From Rhodovulum sp. MB263 (lineage in GTDB: Bacteria; Pseudomonadota; Alphaproteobacteria; Rhodobacterales; Rhodobacteraceae), in the NCBI RefSeq assembly GCF_002073975.1, contig NZ_CP020384.1, positions 2,108,001-2,172,000 on the forward strand: a DNA stretch of 64,000 nt. The letters run 5' to 3'. Numbering within the stretch: the stretch's first letter is position 1; each line of letters begins with the position of its first letter. This document shows positions 47,133-60,971 of the stretch, piece after piece. Below the pieces are notes generated by a model. It did no database searches, was not told where the DNA came from, and was given only the letters and a program-made list of their open reading frames with translations. Position numbers and translations under genes: made by a program.

Positions 47133-47788
47133 GCTGGCTTGCGCGCGCCGAGGGTCTTGCGGGCCTCGAGCCGGGGATCGCCGCCCGGCTGGGGACGCTG
47201 CCGGTCAGCCCGCTGCCGAAAGGCAAGGTGCTGTTCTGTCCCGGCGAGGCGGCGCGCGGCTTCACCATCCTTCTCACGGGCCGGGTCGAGGTCTTCCTGA
47301 TCGGCCCGACGGGGCGCGAGATCCTGCTTTACGCGATCGAACCCGGACAGTCCTGCGTGCAGTCGACACTGGGGCTGCTGGGCGGCGAGGACTATACCGG
47401 CGAGGCGGTCGCGGCCACCGATTGCGAGGCGGTGCTGGTCCCCAAAGAGACCTTCCTTGCGCTGATGGATGACAGCCCGGTCTTTCGCCGCTTCGTCTTC
47501 GGCGCCTTCGCGCAGCGGCTGCAATCGGTGATGGCGCTGCTGGAACGGGTGGCCTTCCAGAAGGTCGAAAGCCGCCTTGCCGCCGATCTTCTGGACCGCG
47601 CGACCGATGGCGCCGTCCATGCCACCCATCAGGAGATCGCGACCCGGATCGGCACCGCCCGAGAGGTGGTCTCGCGCCGGCTCGACGCGCTGTCCCGGGC
47701 GGGGATGGTGCGGCTCGACCGCGGCTGCGTGACGATCGAGGATGCCTCGGGGCTGGCCCGGATCGCCGGGGCCGACGGGGTCAGGTGA
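47129..47788 (+). CDS. Crp/Fnr-family transcriptional regulator
   Basis: 219-aa regulator. Residues of about 25-140 form a cyclic-nucleotide-binding-like barrel (FCPGEAARGFTILLTGRVEV, GREILLYAIEPGQSCVQSTL), followed by the dimer helix FAQRLQSVMALLERVAFQKV. The winged HTH is THQEIATRIGTAREVVSRRL, carrying the E-xx-SR recognition pattern of the FNR branch. The N-terminal cysteine cluster of O2-sensing FNR is absent. Its ATG overlaps the mmsB stop, yet its likely target is the following DUF2892 gene, which is preceded by a repeat array. Confidence 0.9.
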   Translation: MSWLARAEGLAGLEPGIAARLGTLPVSPLPKGKVLFCPGEAARGFTILLTGRVEVFLIGPTGREILLYAIEPGQSCVQSTLGLLGGEDYTGEAVAATDCEAVLVPKETFLALMDDSPVFRRFVFGAFAQRLQSVMALLERVAFQKVESRLAADLLDRATDGAVHATHQEIATRIGTAREVVSRRLDALSRAGMVRLDRGCVTIEDASGLARIAGADGVR

Positions 47789-47823
47789 CACCGCACGGGG
47801 CTGCAGCCCGGCAATGCAACCTA

Positions 47824-47875
47824 GTGATGCAGCTCCGTGACAAGGCCCCATGACAGGATCCGGTGACACAGTCAC
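47824..47875. repeat. Four 13-bp direct repeats of RTGACA type, last one palindromic
   Basis: GTGATG (47824), GTGACA (47837), ATGACA (47850) and GTGACA (47863) recur at an exact 13-bp period. The last unit continues as GTGACACAGTCAC (47863-47875), a 5-3-5 palindrome. The array lies between the Crp/Fnr-type gene and DUF2892, 80-130 bp before the DUF2892 start, so it is a candidate multi-site operator. Confidence 0.6.
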
Positions 47876-47954
47876 AGACGCGCGGACCGGGCGCGCGCAT
47901 ACTGGGTCCATAGCGTCCGGAACGGCCGGACGGCATCCATCGGAGGACCCATCC

Positions 47955-48158
47955 ATGACCACCCAATCCCTGCTTGCGAAAAATGTCGGCGGCCTCGACC
48001 GTGCCCTGCGCATCATCATCGGCGCGCTGATGGTGATCGCCGCCCTGGTCGGCTACAGCAACTGGCTGCTGATCGGCATCGTGCCCCTTGCGACCGGGCT
48101 GATGTCGAGCTGCCCGCTCTACTCGCTGATCGGGGTGAACACCTGCAAGAAGGACTGA
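47955..48158 (+). CDS. DUF2892 (YgaP-like) small membrane protein
   Basis: 67-aa protein with the DUF2892 core KNVGGLDRALRIIIGALMVI, a second TM stretch NWLLIGIVPLATGLM and the C-terminal SSCPLYSLIGVNTCKKD with two cysteines. The same domain is fused to rhodanese in E. coli YgaP. ATG 47955 begins MTTQSLLAKN. In many proteobacteria such genes sit next to Crp/Fnr regulators, as here, suggesting a sulfur- or redox-responsive unit (inference). Confidence 0.88.
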   Translation: MTTQSLLAKNVGGLDRALRIIIGALMVIAALVGYSNWLLIGIVPLATGLMSSCPLYSLIGVNTCKKD

Positions 48159-48179
48159 CAGGCCCGAACCATGCGGGGC

Positions 48180-48201
48180 GCGCGCGGCTGCGGCCGCGCG
48201 C
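48180..48201 (+). terminator. G/C hairpin after DUF2892
   Basis: GCGCGCGGC (48180-48188), loop TGCG, GCCGCGCGC (48193-48201), beginning 22 bp after the stop. No T tract follows, so it may be a transcript-end stabiliser rather than an intrinsic terminator. Confidence 0.5.
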
Positions 48202-48307
48202 CGCCGCTTCGCAAGACATCGGCGGAGCGGCGCCGAGGCCGGTTGCGGTGCCTGAACCTTCCGGCCGCCCCGGGCGTTTCCCTCCGAACCTGAAGCGGAG
48301 ATCCTCG

Positions 48308-48646
48308 ATGCGTCCGATCCTTCTGGCGGCCCTGACCGCCCTTGCGCCCGCCCTTGCTCCTGACCTTGGCCTTGCCGCGCCGCCCCATTGCCCGCCGGGC
48401 CTCGCCAAGAAAAGCCCCGCCTGCATGCCGCCCGGTCAGGCCCGCAAGGGCGACGGGTTCGGTCACGGCATCGCGGCAGGAGACCGGATCGACGGCCGCT
48501 ACCGGCATCTCGACGACCCGCGCCGCTACCGGCTCGACCCGCGCGGCAGCTATTACCTGCGCGACGACGGCTGGGTGGTCCGGGTCGATCCCGAGACCCG
48601 CAAAGTGCTGGACCTGATCGGCGCGATCGACGCCCTCGTCAACTGA
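48308..48646 (+). CDS. Small secreted protein, RcnB-like C-terminus
   Basis: 112-aa protein with a signal peptide (MRPILLAALTALAPALAP, cleavage near GLAAP). A proline/cysteine segment follows (PPHCPPGLAKKSPACMPPGQ), then DDPRRYRLDPRGSYYLRDDG and WVVRVDPETRKVLDLIGAI, which distantly resembles the short RcnB/YbgS-like periplasmic domain. ATG 48308 is preceded by GAAGCGGAG. The function is unknown; metal or envelope homeostasis is only a guess from the family resemblance. Confidence 0.65.
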   Translation: MRPILLAALTALAPALAPDLGLAAPPHCPPGLAKKSPACMPPGQARKGDGFGHGIAAGDRIDGRYRHLDDPRRYRLDPRGSYYLRDDGWVVRVDPETRKVLDLIGAIDALVN

Positions 48647-48679
48647 GCGCCCCCGTGCCGCCTGCCGCGCCGAGACCGG

Positions 48680-51538
<2,859 letters not shown>

Positions 51539-51714
51539 CACTGCCCCCGGGGAATACTTGTGAAGAAATAGTTGACCCGAGCACGATCTCCAACCGAAAA
51601 ATGAGAACATGACGGGAACATTCAAGACCGCCGGGGCTGCGTCCCCGTGCGCGCTTAACATTCGGGCCCTCGCCCCCCATAGTTCAGATGGAAATCTCAG
51701 AACAGGAGTGCGCG

Positions 51715-52086
51715 ATGGCCAATTGGTTCGAGCTCATGGCGAGGGTCTACCCGTATATCGAGGAGATTCGCGCGAAGGATGCCAGCGTCCATGCCGAAAA
51801 GGGTGAACTGCTTCTGATCGACGTCCGCGAACCGCATGAGGTCGCCCGCAGCGGCAAGGCCAAGGGGGCGATCCATATCCCGCTCATGATGATCCGGCAC
51901 AAGGCGAACAGGCAGGGGCCCAATTTCGACCCGACGCTCGACCCGGCCAAGAGCTTCGCGCTTTACTGCGAGAATGGCAGCAAGGCGATCCAGGCCGCGC
52001 GGATGATGAAGAAGATGGGCTACGAGGATGTCTACAACATGGGAGCCTTCCGCGAGTGGCTGAACGCCAAGCTCCCCGTCGAATAG
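51715..52086 (+). CDS. Single-domain rhodanese
   Basis: 123-aa rhodanese-like sulfurtransferase. [20 protein letters not shown] is the CH2A-type motif, and the active-site loop is [20 protein letters not shown] with the catalytic cysteine. ATG 51715 has AGGAG 6 bases upstream; an in-frame ATG at 51688 is weaker. It is alone and divergent from uvrA. The stop region is duplicated imperfectly, so the sequence after the stop again reads LPVE-stop in frame. Confidence 0.9.
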   Translation: MANWFELMARVYPYIEEIRAKDASVHAEKGELLLIDVREPHEVARSGKAKGAIHIPLMMIRHKANRQGPNFDPTLDPAKSFALYCENGSKAIQAARMMKKMGYEDVYNMGAFREWLNAKLPVE

Positions 52087-52168
52087 CTCCCGGTCGAGTA
52101 GCCCCCCGGATATGCAGGCGCCGCCCCGGAAGGGACGGCGCAGCCTTGAGACGGGTCCCGGCCCGTCC

Positions 52169-53563
<1,395 letters not shown>

Positions 53564-53693
53564 GGCGCAGTCTCCCTTTCTAGGTTCCCTTGATGTTCCG
53601 AAGGCATGCGCAGTTTCCCGGCTGCGACGCCCGAATTCCCCGCAACCCGAAGCGGCGCGGGGACGATGTCAGATCCGGCTCTCGGGGCCGGTC

Positions 53694-54272
53694 TCAGGCA
53701 GAGGCACGCAATTCTTCGACGCAGGCAGCGTAGCCGCCGCTTTCGAGAAAGGCGATTTCTTCCTCGGAAGAGCCGCGATGCAGGGCGGCATTGCGGAACG
53801 GGAAGCGGCCGAAGCGGCGGATAAGCTCGCGATGGGCCTTGGCGTGCAGAAGGTTGTCGGCCCCGGTCTCGGGCATGCGGGTCAGCATCAGACGGACGCA
53901 GCGATCCTGGTCCATCAGGCATTCCGAATGCATCAGCGGCATGTAGAAGAACTGACGCTCAGGCTCGGGGTAGCGCATGTCGAAATTATGCTCGATCGCC
54001 TGTTTGGCGGCAGCACGGGCCAGCGCGTCGGTGGCAAAGGCGCGCCAGTCGCCACGGAACATGTTGCGCGGAAACTGGTCGGTCAGGATCAGGAAGGCGA
54101 AGGCCCCCGCGGGGTTGGTCACCCATTCGTGCAGCTCGCCGGAATGGGCCGCTTCCCAGTCGCCCTTGAACTGCGCGACGATGGCGGCATCGACCTCGGG
54201 GTCGGCCTTGTACCAGCCCGCCGGGCCGACCTCTTCCATCCAGAAGCTGATGATCTGTTCGCGTCGCGGCAT
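53694..54272 (-). CDS. DUF924 family protein
   Basis: 192-aa protein of the DUF924 family (TPR-like helical fold, function unknown). Family hallmarks: IISFWMEEVGPAGWYKADPE, AFLILTDQFPRNMFRGDWRA, FFYMPLMHSECLMDQDRCVR and FGRFPFRNAALHRGSSEEEI. ATG 54272 follows GGAGGATCAG. Same strand as lpdA downstream and MFS upstream but separated by about 100-130 bp spacers. Confidence 0.9.
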   Translation of the reverse strand: MPRREQIISFWMEEVGPAGWYKADPEVDAAIVAQFKGDWEAAHSGELHEWVTNPAGAFAFLILTDQFPRNMFRGDWRAFATDALARAAAKQAIEHNFDMRYPEPERQFFYMPLMHSECLMDQDRCVRLMLTRMPETGADNLLHAKAHRELIRRFGRFPFRNAALHRGSSEEEIAFLESGGYAACVEELRASA

Positions 54273-54369
54273 CTGATCCTCCTCGACCGTAGGCTGCCTG
54301 TTCGTGCTGGCGCGGATGGTTTCAGATTTACCCGGGGGGTTCAAGCCGTCCAGCGGTTCATCCCGGCCT

Positions 54370-55641
54370 TTAGGCCGGGCCGGGCGGCCCCGCGCCCTGA
54401 TCGTCCTGCGCGGCCTCGATGGCAACCTCCTGGGCCAGCTCGACCGCAACCGGCGTGGCCGAAGGCAGCACCGGCGCATAGCTGCCGGTCTCGTCGACCG
54501 GAACCGGCGCGCGCTGGGTCATCCGGAAGGCGGTGAAGACCGCCAGCGAGGCCATCAGGACAGCGATGAAGAGAAAGAACCCGCCCGGCCCGATCACGCC
54601 CATGGCCCAGCCCGTCACCAGCGGCCCGAGGATCGCGCCGACCCCGTTGAGAAACAGCATCCCGCCCGAGGCCGCAGCCATGTCCTCGGGCTGGAGATAG
54701 TCGTTGGTATAGGCGATCAGCAGCGAGTAAAGCGGGTTCGACATGCCCCCGATGACGAAGGCCGCGGTCAGGAGCGCGCCATAATTCGTTCCCACCACGA
54801 TCGCGGCGCCCGCCGCGGCCGCGCCGATGGCGGCGGCGGCCAGGATCAGGGTGCGCCGGTCGATCCGGTCAGAGAGCCAGCCGATCGGGTACTGGAACAG
54901 CAGGCCGCCCAGATAGATCGTGGCGACGAAGGCCGAGATCTGGGCGACCGACAACCCCGCCTCCGAGCCGAAGACCGAGGCCATCCCGAACAGTGCCGAG
55001 AACACCCCCCCGATCAGGAAGACGCCGACCGTGCCGGTGGGCGAGGTCCGGATCAGGTCGCGCAGCTTCATCGGCTTCGTCGTCTCGAAGGGCGGCGTCG
55101 GGCTGACCGACAGAAGGATCGGCGCAAACGAGATCGACACCAGCACCGAGGGGATGATGAACAGGATGAAGCCGCCCGGATCGGCGGTCAGCAAAAGCCC
55201 CTGCGCCGCGACGATCCCCGCCATCTGGGTGATCATGTAAAGCGACAGCGCCTGCCCCCGGGTCTCGTTCGAGGCGGAGTTGTTCAGCCAGCTTTCGGCG
55301 GTGACATAGACGCCCGAGAAGCAGAAACCGATCAGCACCCGCCCGATCGTCCAGGCCAGCGGGTCGGTCCAGGCGGGGTAAAGGATCAGCACCGCCGAGA
55401 TGAAGGAGCCGAGCGCGGCGAAGACACGGATATGCCCGACCCGGCGGATCATCTCGGGCGCGAGCCGCGAGCCCCCGAGGAAACCCAGGAAATAGGCCGA
55501 CATCACCATCGACATCTCGTAGGTCGAGAACCCCTCGATCCCGCCACGGATCCCCAGGAGCGTGCCCTGGATCCCATTGCCGACCATGAGCAGAAGAATA
55601 CCCAGAAGCAGGGCCCAGGAGCTTGCCAACACCTTGAACAC
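54370..55641 (-). CDS. MFS transporter, YcaD-like
   Basis: 423-aa, twelve-TM major facilitator protein. The N-terminal half has LLLGILLLMVGNGIQGTLLG, MVMSAYFLGFLGGSRLAPEM and IGRVLIGFCFSGVYVTAESW. The second half has PIGWLSDRIDRRTLILAAAA and AYTNDYLQPEDMAAASGGML. The tail after residue 375 is acidic and proline-rich and predicted cytosolic. The AESWL motif and overall pattern match the YcaD/UMF branch of putative transporters; the substrate is unknown. The start is GTG 55641. It lies 29 bp after queA on the same strand. Confidence 0.88.
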   Translation of the reverse strand: MFKVLASSWALLLGILLLMVGNGIQGTLLGIRGGIEGFSTYEMSMVMSAYFLGFLGGSRLAPEMIRRVGHIRVFAALGSFISAVLILYPAWTDPLAWTIGRVLIGFCFSGVYVTAESWLNNSASNETRGQALSLYMITQMAGIVAAQGLLLTADPGGFILFIIPSVLVSISFAPILLSVSPTPPFETTKPMKLRDLIRTSPTGTVGVFLIGGVFSALFGMASVFGSEAGLSVAQISAFVATIYLGGLLFQYPIGWLSDRIDRRTLILAAAAIGAAAAGAAIVVGTNYGALLTAAFVIGGMSNPLYSLLIAYTNDYLQPEDMAAASGGMLFLNGVGAILGPLVTGWAMGVIGPGGFFLFIAVLMASLAVFTAFRMTQRAPVPVDETGSYAPVLPSATPVAVELAQEVAIEAAQDDQGAGPPGPA

Positions 55642-55670
55642 GGGAGAAGTCCTTTCGCAGTCTTGCGATC

Positions 55671-56780
55671 TTACGCGGCCGGGCCGGATGGGGGGGCTTT
55701 CGGGCGACCGCTGTCCCGCAGGTCCCGACCCGGCGGAATCAGAAGCGACGCGTCGCCATAGGAGAAGAAACGATACCCATGTTCAACAGCATGAAGGTAA
55801 ATTTTCCGAATACGCGCATTGCCCATCAGCGCCGAGACCAGCATCAGCAGGGTCGAACGCGGCAGATGGAAATTGGTGATGAGCGCATCGGTCAGCCGGA
55901 ACCGGAAACCGGGCCTGATGAAGATGTCGGTCTCGCCCCGCCAGGGCGCGATCCGGTCCTCCGCCACGGCCGCGCTCTCGATCAGGCGCAGCGCCGTGGT
56001 TCCGACCGGAATGATCCGTCCGCCGGCATCGCGGGTCGCGTTGATCTCGGCGGCGGCGGTCTCGGAAACCTCGCCCCATTCGGCATGCATCCGGTGCTCG
56101 GACACATCGTCGGTCTTGACCGGCAGGAAGGTGCCCGCGCCGACATGCAGCGTCACATGGGTGAAGGCCACGCCCTTCGCCGCCAGCGCCGCCAGCAGGG
56201 GCTCGTCGAAATGAAGCGAGGCCGTGGGCGCCGCGACCGCGCCGGGACGGGCGGCCCAGACCGTCTGGTAGTCCTCGCGGTCCTGCGCATCGGCCGGACG
56301 GCGGGCCGCGATATAGGGCGGCAGCGGCATCGCCCCGGCCTCGGCCAGGGCCGCATCGAAGGTCGCGCCCGCACAGTCGAAGGCCAGCGTCGCATCCTCG
56401 GCCCCGCGCGCCACGACCCCGGCCGAGAGTGCGTCCGAAAACCGGATCCGGTCGCCGGGCCTCAGCTTCTTGAGGGGCCGCGCCATCGCCCGCCACGCCC
56501 CGCCCGCGACGGGCTCCATCAGCGTGACCTCGACCCGGGCCTCGGCCGGCCCCTGGCCCGTCTCGCGCCGCCGCAACCCAGACAGCCGCGCCGGGATCAC
56601 CCTGGTGTCATTCAGCACCAGCCGGTCGCCGGGCCCCAGCAGATCGGCAAGGTCGCGCACATGCCGATCGCGGATCGCGTCGCCCTCGGCCACCAGCAGC
56701 CGGGCCGCCGAGCGCGGGCGCACGGGCCGGGTGGCGATCAGCGCCTCGGGCAGATCGAAATCGAAATCGGAGAGTTTCAT
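55671..56780 (-). CDS. queA: S-adenosylmethionine:tRNA ribosyltransferase-isomerase
   Basis: Penultimate step of queuosine tRNA modification; 369 aa. Motifs: [77 protein letters not shown] and [20 protein letters not shown]. Near the end, [20 protein letters not shown] and [13 protein letters not shown] are diagnostic. The start overlaps the stop of the large AsmA-like gene by 4 bp. Confidence 0.97.
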   Translation of the reverse strand: MKLSDFDFDLPEALIATRPVRPRSAARLLVAEGDAIRDRHVRDLADLLGPGDRLVLNDTRVIPARLSGLRRRETGQGPAEARVEVTLMEPVAGGAWRAMARPLKKLRPGDRIRFSDALSAGVVARGAEDATLAFDCAGATFDAALAEAGAMPLPPYIAARRPADAQDREDYQTVWAARPGAVAAPTASLHFDEPLLAALAAKGVAFTHVTLHVGAGTFLPVKTDDVSEHRMHAEWGEVSETAAAEINATRDAGGRIIPVGTTALRLIESAAVAEDRIAPWRGETDIFIRPGFRFRLTDALITNFHLPRSTLLMLVSALMGNARIRKIYLHAVEHGYRFFSYGDASLLIPPGRDLRDSGRPKAPPSGPAA

Positions 56781-59700
56781 GGCGCCTCCTTAAGCCGCGG
56801 CGCGGGGCTGCGGAAGAGCTCTCGGAACATTCCTGGCGTCAGGATCGACAATGGATTGACCCCGACCTCGAGAGCGGCCGGAGTCCCTTTCAGCGTGAAA
56901 TCGAACCCCAGAACCCCCTCGCCCTTCCGGGTCAGCACCGAGCCGATGCCGTTGAACATGTAGACCGGCGACAGCACGCCCCGGAAATTCATCTGCTTCG
57001 AGCCGGTCAGGTAGACCCCCTGCAGCGACACCCCCAGCGAGGGCCCGATCGCGCTTCCCTCGCGGATCTCGACCGCGCCGGGAACCAGCCGGAACTGCGT
57101 CTCGACATTGGTGAAGGACAGCCCCTCGCCGTCGAGCAAGTCGAGCAGGCCGATCACCGAAATCGCGCTGAGCAACTCGACCGTGGCCGGCGTGCCGCCG
57201 ACCCGAAGATTGGCGATCCGGGCGGTCCCGTCGTAATGCCCGGCCTTGCCGGTCGGGTTCAGCACCAGATCGAGCGTGCCGCCACTGGCCCGGCCGTAGA
57301 TCCCCGCAGCCCCCAGCACCGCGCCCGCGTCCGCCGAGCGCACCCGCACTGCCATTCCCGACTGGGCCGGCATCAGCGATACCGAGATCGGCGCCTGGCC
57401 CGCCACCCGCGCCTCGAACCCGCCCGAGGCACCGTTCAGCCGTCCTCGCACCCGGGTCAGCTGCAGGCCGTCGCCGACCCGCACCCGGTCGAGCGCGACC
57501 GCCACGGCCCCGCCGCCTCCCGTCCCGAACCGCGGCGGCATCGCCGCGAGATCGGCGCTGCCGCCGGTGATGGTCAGCGAGGGCGCCCGGCCCTCCCCCT
57601 GCCCGGTCAGCGTCACCGCCGCGTCAAGCCAGCCGCCCAGCCGGACATGCGAGAACCGCGCCGTATCGAGCCCGCCATCCGGCCTGAGCGAAACCTGCCC
57701 CTCGGCCGACAATCCCGGCGCTTCGAGGGACAGGCGCTCGACCGCAGGCGGGCTGCCCAGACGGGCCTCGAGCTCGAGCCGCCCGGCGCGGGCCTCCGGT
57801 TTCGACCAGCCGATCTCGTCGAGCCGGAGCCCGAGCCCGGTCAGATCCGAGCTGAGACGAAGCGCGGGCGGCGCATCGGGCGGCAAGGTCAGCTCGAAGG
57901 CGCCGCGCGCCGCCCCGGTGAGGCTGTTCGCGGGCAGCCCCAGCCCGAAGGTCGTGTTGATGCGCGGCGACAGCTCGACCGTGCCCGAGACCGTCGAGAT
58001 CCCGCTGCCGGTCACGGCACGGCTCCAGCGCGCGCGGAGCGGCACCCCGTCAAGCGCCGCCGTGCCCGAGACCGACACCTCGTCCTCGTCGGCGCGCAGA
58101 TCGAGACGCGTGGCGCTCAGGCGACGGCCGGGCACAAGACTGTCGGAGACGACATCCTCCAGCACGCCCTCGACCCTGTAGCCCACAGCCTCGAGCGGCA
58201 GATCGCGGATCAGCGGCAGCCGCAAGCCGACCGACAGCCGCGCCCGGCCCTCGGCCGTATCCGTGGGCAGCTCGGCCCGGCGCGCGAGGGTCAGGGGCGG
58301 CAGATCGATCAGCGACAAGGCCGCCGGGACCGCCCCCTCGGTCTTCAGTTCAAAGACCGCCGGCACCGGATCGGCCGCGAGGTCGGGAATTTGCATCGTC
58401 GAGCCCGCCACGGCCACCGCCCCTCCCTCGGGCGCCTCGACGCTGCCGCCCTCGACCGACACCGTCAGGCTGCGATCCTCGATCGCCAGATAGCCCCGGC
58501 CATCGCGAAGCGGCGGAAATTCCGGCAGGAAACGGACGATGGCATCGCGGATGCGCGCGCCGAGCGCCAGCCGGACCGGGCCGCCGGGCGGGCGCCGAAG
58601 CCCGAGATGGGCGTCGTAGAGACTGCCCCCCTGCAGGTTTTCGGCCAGCCAGCTGCGGGCACCCTGCGCCAGGTTCACCGGCCAGAGCGCCAGCAGGCGC
58701 CGGTGGTCGATCCTGTCGAGATCGGCGCTCATGGTCAGATCCCAGCCCTCGGGCAGCGCCCGTACCCGGCCCGAGGCGCGATAGCTGCCCTCGTCGCCGC
58801 TCAGCACCAGTTGCCCGATCTGCGCCTCGAAGGGATCGAACGCGACCCGGAGGTCGAGCGCCCCGCCGGCGAACGAGGCCGGGCTTTCGAACAGGCCGTC
58901 TGGATCGAGCCCGACCTCGCCGAAGCGCAGCTGCGCGACAAGCGCCTCGGGCCAGCCGCCGCCGGTGGCGACCAGATCGGCATGGCCCTTGCCCGTCAGC
59001 CGCAGCGCGGCCGTATCGAGCGAGATCCGCGACAGCTCGATCCGGCCCGCGCCGGCGTCATAGGTGAACTGGCTCTGGGCAGAGTCGAAGCGGATCGGCG
59101 CGGCCCCGCCCGGCGGGGTCAGCGCGCCCTGCCCGATCTCGAGCGTCGCGGTCAGATCGCCGATCCGGCCGCTTTCGTCGATCTCGCTGCGCATCGCACC
59201 CGAGATCGGTGCCTCGATCAGCGCCAGCGGCGCCAGCGCGGGCGACTGGGTGGCAATATCGGCCGAGGGCACATCCGAGAACCCCGCCGAAAGCCGCGCC
59301 GCCGGGCTGCCCCGGAACGAGGTGAAGCCGAAGGCGAATTCCGAGGCGACCGGGGCCGCGCCGCGCAGCGAGAAGAAGGCCTGCGCCACCACCGTCTCGG
59401 GCGTCTGGTCAAGCGTCATCAGCCCGTTCTCGACCCGCCAGGTCCGGTCCGCCCGGGCGTCGATATAGGTCAGCGCCAGCCCCTCGACACTGACCGCGCG
59501 CAGCGGCGCCAGCGCGGGCGCGTCGAAGCTGCGGTCGATCTGGTCCAGGATCTCGGCCAGGCTGCCGCCGACCCCGAGCGGCGCGCCGGTGCCGCCGAGG
59601 GCAAGGTCGATCCGGCCGTCGGCACCGCGGCGCAGCGTGACCTCGGCGCCGGTCAGCGCCAGATGATCGACCTCGAGCCGCCGCCCCAGAAGCGCGCGCG

Positions 59701-60037
59701 CATCGAGCTGCGCCTCGGCCCGCGGCAGGCGCAGGACCTCGCGCCCGGCCGCGTCGGTCAGCGTCACGCCGCCCAGCCGCACCAGCGGCGCCTCGCTGCG
59801 CGACAGCCGCAGGCCCACGCTGTCGAGCCTCAGCATCAGCGGCGAAATCTCGGCATTGACCCGGGCCTCGACCCGCGCGACGGCCCAGCCCGGCAAGGTC
59901 ACCATGCGTTCGGTCAGGACCAGCCCGACAAGCCCAAGCGCCCCGACCATCATGGCCAGGCCGAGCAGCAGGCCGATCCCGAGGCGCTGATGCGGGGGCC
60001 GTCCGGATCGATCGGAAGGTGACTCTCTCTCGCTCAT
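56777..60037 (-). CDS. AsmA/YhdP-like giant envelope protein (DUF3971 type)
   Basis: 1086-aa protein with a single N-terminal membrane anchor ([20 protein letters not shown], about residues 18-40) and a very long periplasmic beta-rich domain. Repetitive hydrophobic-alternating strands (for example [40 protein letters not shown]) and a C-terminus with [20 protein letters not shown] and [20 protein letters not shown] match the YhdP/AsmA-like group. These form bridges for phospholipid transport to the outer membrane (recent family knowledge). It is co-transcribed with queA. The MlaEF genes in this window serve a related function. Confidence 0.88.
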   Translation of the reverse strand: MSERESPSDRSGRPPHQRLGIGLLLGLAMMVGALGLVGLVLTERMVTLPGWAVARVEARVNAEISPLMLRLDSVGLRLSRSEAPLVRLGGVTLTDAAGREVLRLPRAEAQLDARALLGRRLEVDHLALTGAEVTLRRGADGRIDLALGGTGAPLGVGGSLAEILDQIDRSFDAPALAPLRAVSVEGLALTYIDARADRTWRVENGLMTLDQTPETVVAQAFFSLRGAAPVASEFAFGFTSFRGSPAARLSAGFSDVPSADIATQSPALAPLALIEAPISGAMRSEIDESGRIGDLTATLEIGQGALTPPGGAAPIRFDSAQSQFTYDAGAGRIELSRISLDTAALRLTGKGHADLVATGGGWPEALVAQLRFGEVGLDPDGLFESPASFAGGALDLRVAFDPFEAQIGQLVLSGDEGSYRASGRVRALPEGWDLTMSADLDRIDHRRLLALWPVNLAQGARSWLAENLQGGSLYDAHLGLRRPPGGPVRLALGARIRDAIVRFLPEFPPLRDGRGYLAIEDRSLTVSVEGGSVEAPEGGAVAVAGSTMQIPDLAADPVPAVFELKTEGAVPAALSLIDLPPLTLARRAELPTDTAEGRARLSVGLRLPLIRDLPLEAVGYRVEGVLEDVVSDSLVPGRRLSATRLDLRADEDEVSVSGTAALDGVPLRARWSRAVTGSGISTVSGTVELSPRINTTFGLGLPANSLTGAARGAFELTLPPDAPPALRLSSDLTGLGLRLDEIGWSKPEARAGRLELEARLGSPPAVERLSLEAPGLSAEGQVSLRPDGGLDTARFSHVRLGGWLDAAVTLTGQGEGRAPSLTITGGSADLAAMPPRFGTGGGGAVAVALDRVRVGDGLQLTRVRGRLNGASGGFEARVAGQAPISVSLMPAQSGMAVRVRSADAGAVLGAAGIYGRASGGTLDLVLNPTGKAGHYDGTARIANLRVGGTPATVELLSAISVIGLLDLLDGEGLSFTNVETQFRLVPGAVEIREGSAIGPSLGVSLQGVYLTGSKQMNFRGVLSPVYMFNGIGSVLTRKGEGVLGFDFTLKGTPAALEVGVNPLSILTPGMFRELFRSPAPRLKEAP

Positions 60038-60196
60038 GCCTCCGGACCCGAGGCCGCCTCTCGCGGCCGGTCCGCTCCCGTCTTGCCTGCCCCTGCGCGG
60101 GGCCTATTCTCTGCCCCGTCGCATTGCACCTATGGACCCATGGCGCGGTTCTGCCAACCCGTCAAAAGCCGTCGACCAAGGAGGAAAGACCCGACC

Positions 60197-60670
60197 ATGC
60201 CCGACACCATGACAGAGACCGGCCAGACCGCCCCCGATTTCACCCTGCCCCGGGACGAGGGCGACCCCGTCACGCTTTCGGCGCAGCGCCCGGCACCGGT
60301 CGTTCTTTATTTCTACCCGAAGGATGACACGTCGGGCTGCACGAAGGAAGCCATCGCCTTCTCGGGATTGCTGGCCGAGTTCGAGGCCGCAGGGGCGCGC
60401 GTCTTCGGCATTTCGAAGGACAGCCTCGCCAAGCACGGCAAGTTCCGCAGCAAGCACGAGCTGAGCGTGCCGCTCCTGTCGGACGCCGAGGGCGATGTCT
60501 GCGAGCGCTACGGCGTCTGGGTCGAGAAATCCATGTACGGCAAGCGCTACATGGGGATCGAACGCGCCACGGTCCTGATCGACGGCACCGGCCGGATCGC
60601 GCGGATCTGGCGCAAGGTGAAGGTGCCGGGCCATGCCGAGGAGGTCCTCGAGGCGGTCCGCGCCCTCTGA
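60197..60670 (+). CDS. bcp: Bcp/PrxQ-family peroxiredoxin
   Basis: 157-aa thiol peroxidase. TAPDFTLPRDEGDPVTLSAQ is the N-terminal pattern and FYPKDDTSGCTKEAIAF carries the peroxidatic cysteine (C48). The resolving cysteine found five residues later in E. coli Bcp is isoleucine here, and the alternative helix-3 position (SLAKHGKFRSKHEL) has arginine. The only other cysteine, in GDVCERYGVW, matches a non-catalytic position. A 1-Cys mechanism is therefore likely. ATG 60197 is used; 60209 is an alternative. Confidence 0.93.
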   Translation: MPDTMTETGQTAPDFTLPRDEGDPVTLSAQRPAPVVLYFYPKDDTSGCTKEAIAFSGLLAEFEAAGARVFGISKDSLAKHGKFRSKHELSVPLLSDAEGDVCERYGVWVEKSMYGKRYMGIERATVLIDGTGRIARIWRKVKVPGHAEEVLEAVRAL

Positions 60671-60818
60671 GCAGGCCCGGCTGAACAGGGCCCTCCGAAC
60701 GGGGCCGTCAAAACAGGTCCGGAGCGGGCAAATTCCGGCCCCACCGGGCCGGTCGCGTTCCCGGATCGTTCGCCCGGAAACGGCCCTGTGGCAGAGATGC
60801 CATAGATGCAATTTGCTT

Positions 60819-60850
60819 GCGTCAATCGGCGAAATTTCGCCGATTGACGC
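60819..60850. promoter_or_regulatory. 32-bp perfect palindrome upstream of the M23 peptidase operon
   Basis: GCGTCAATCGGCGAAA (60819-60834) is followed immediately by its exact reverse complement (60835-60850), then CTGCTTTTC. It lies 149 bp after bcp and 121 bp before the peptidase start. It could be an operator, a cruciform or stem, or a terminator for bcp, since a T-rich stretch follows on the plus strand. Confidence 0.75.
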
Positions 60851-60971
60851 CTGCTTTTCGCCCAAAACACTGAAAAAGTCTTAAAATCCTTGCGGCAGAG
60901 CGGGGCTCTGGGTAGGAACGGGCCGAGGCGTCCCCTCTGCGGAGCGTCTGAACCGGACCCAAAACGGGCAG

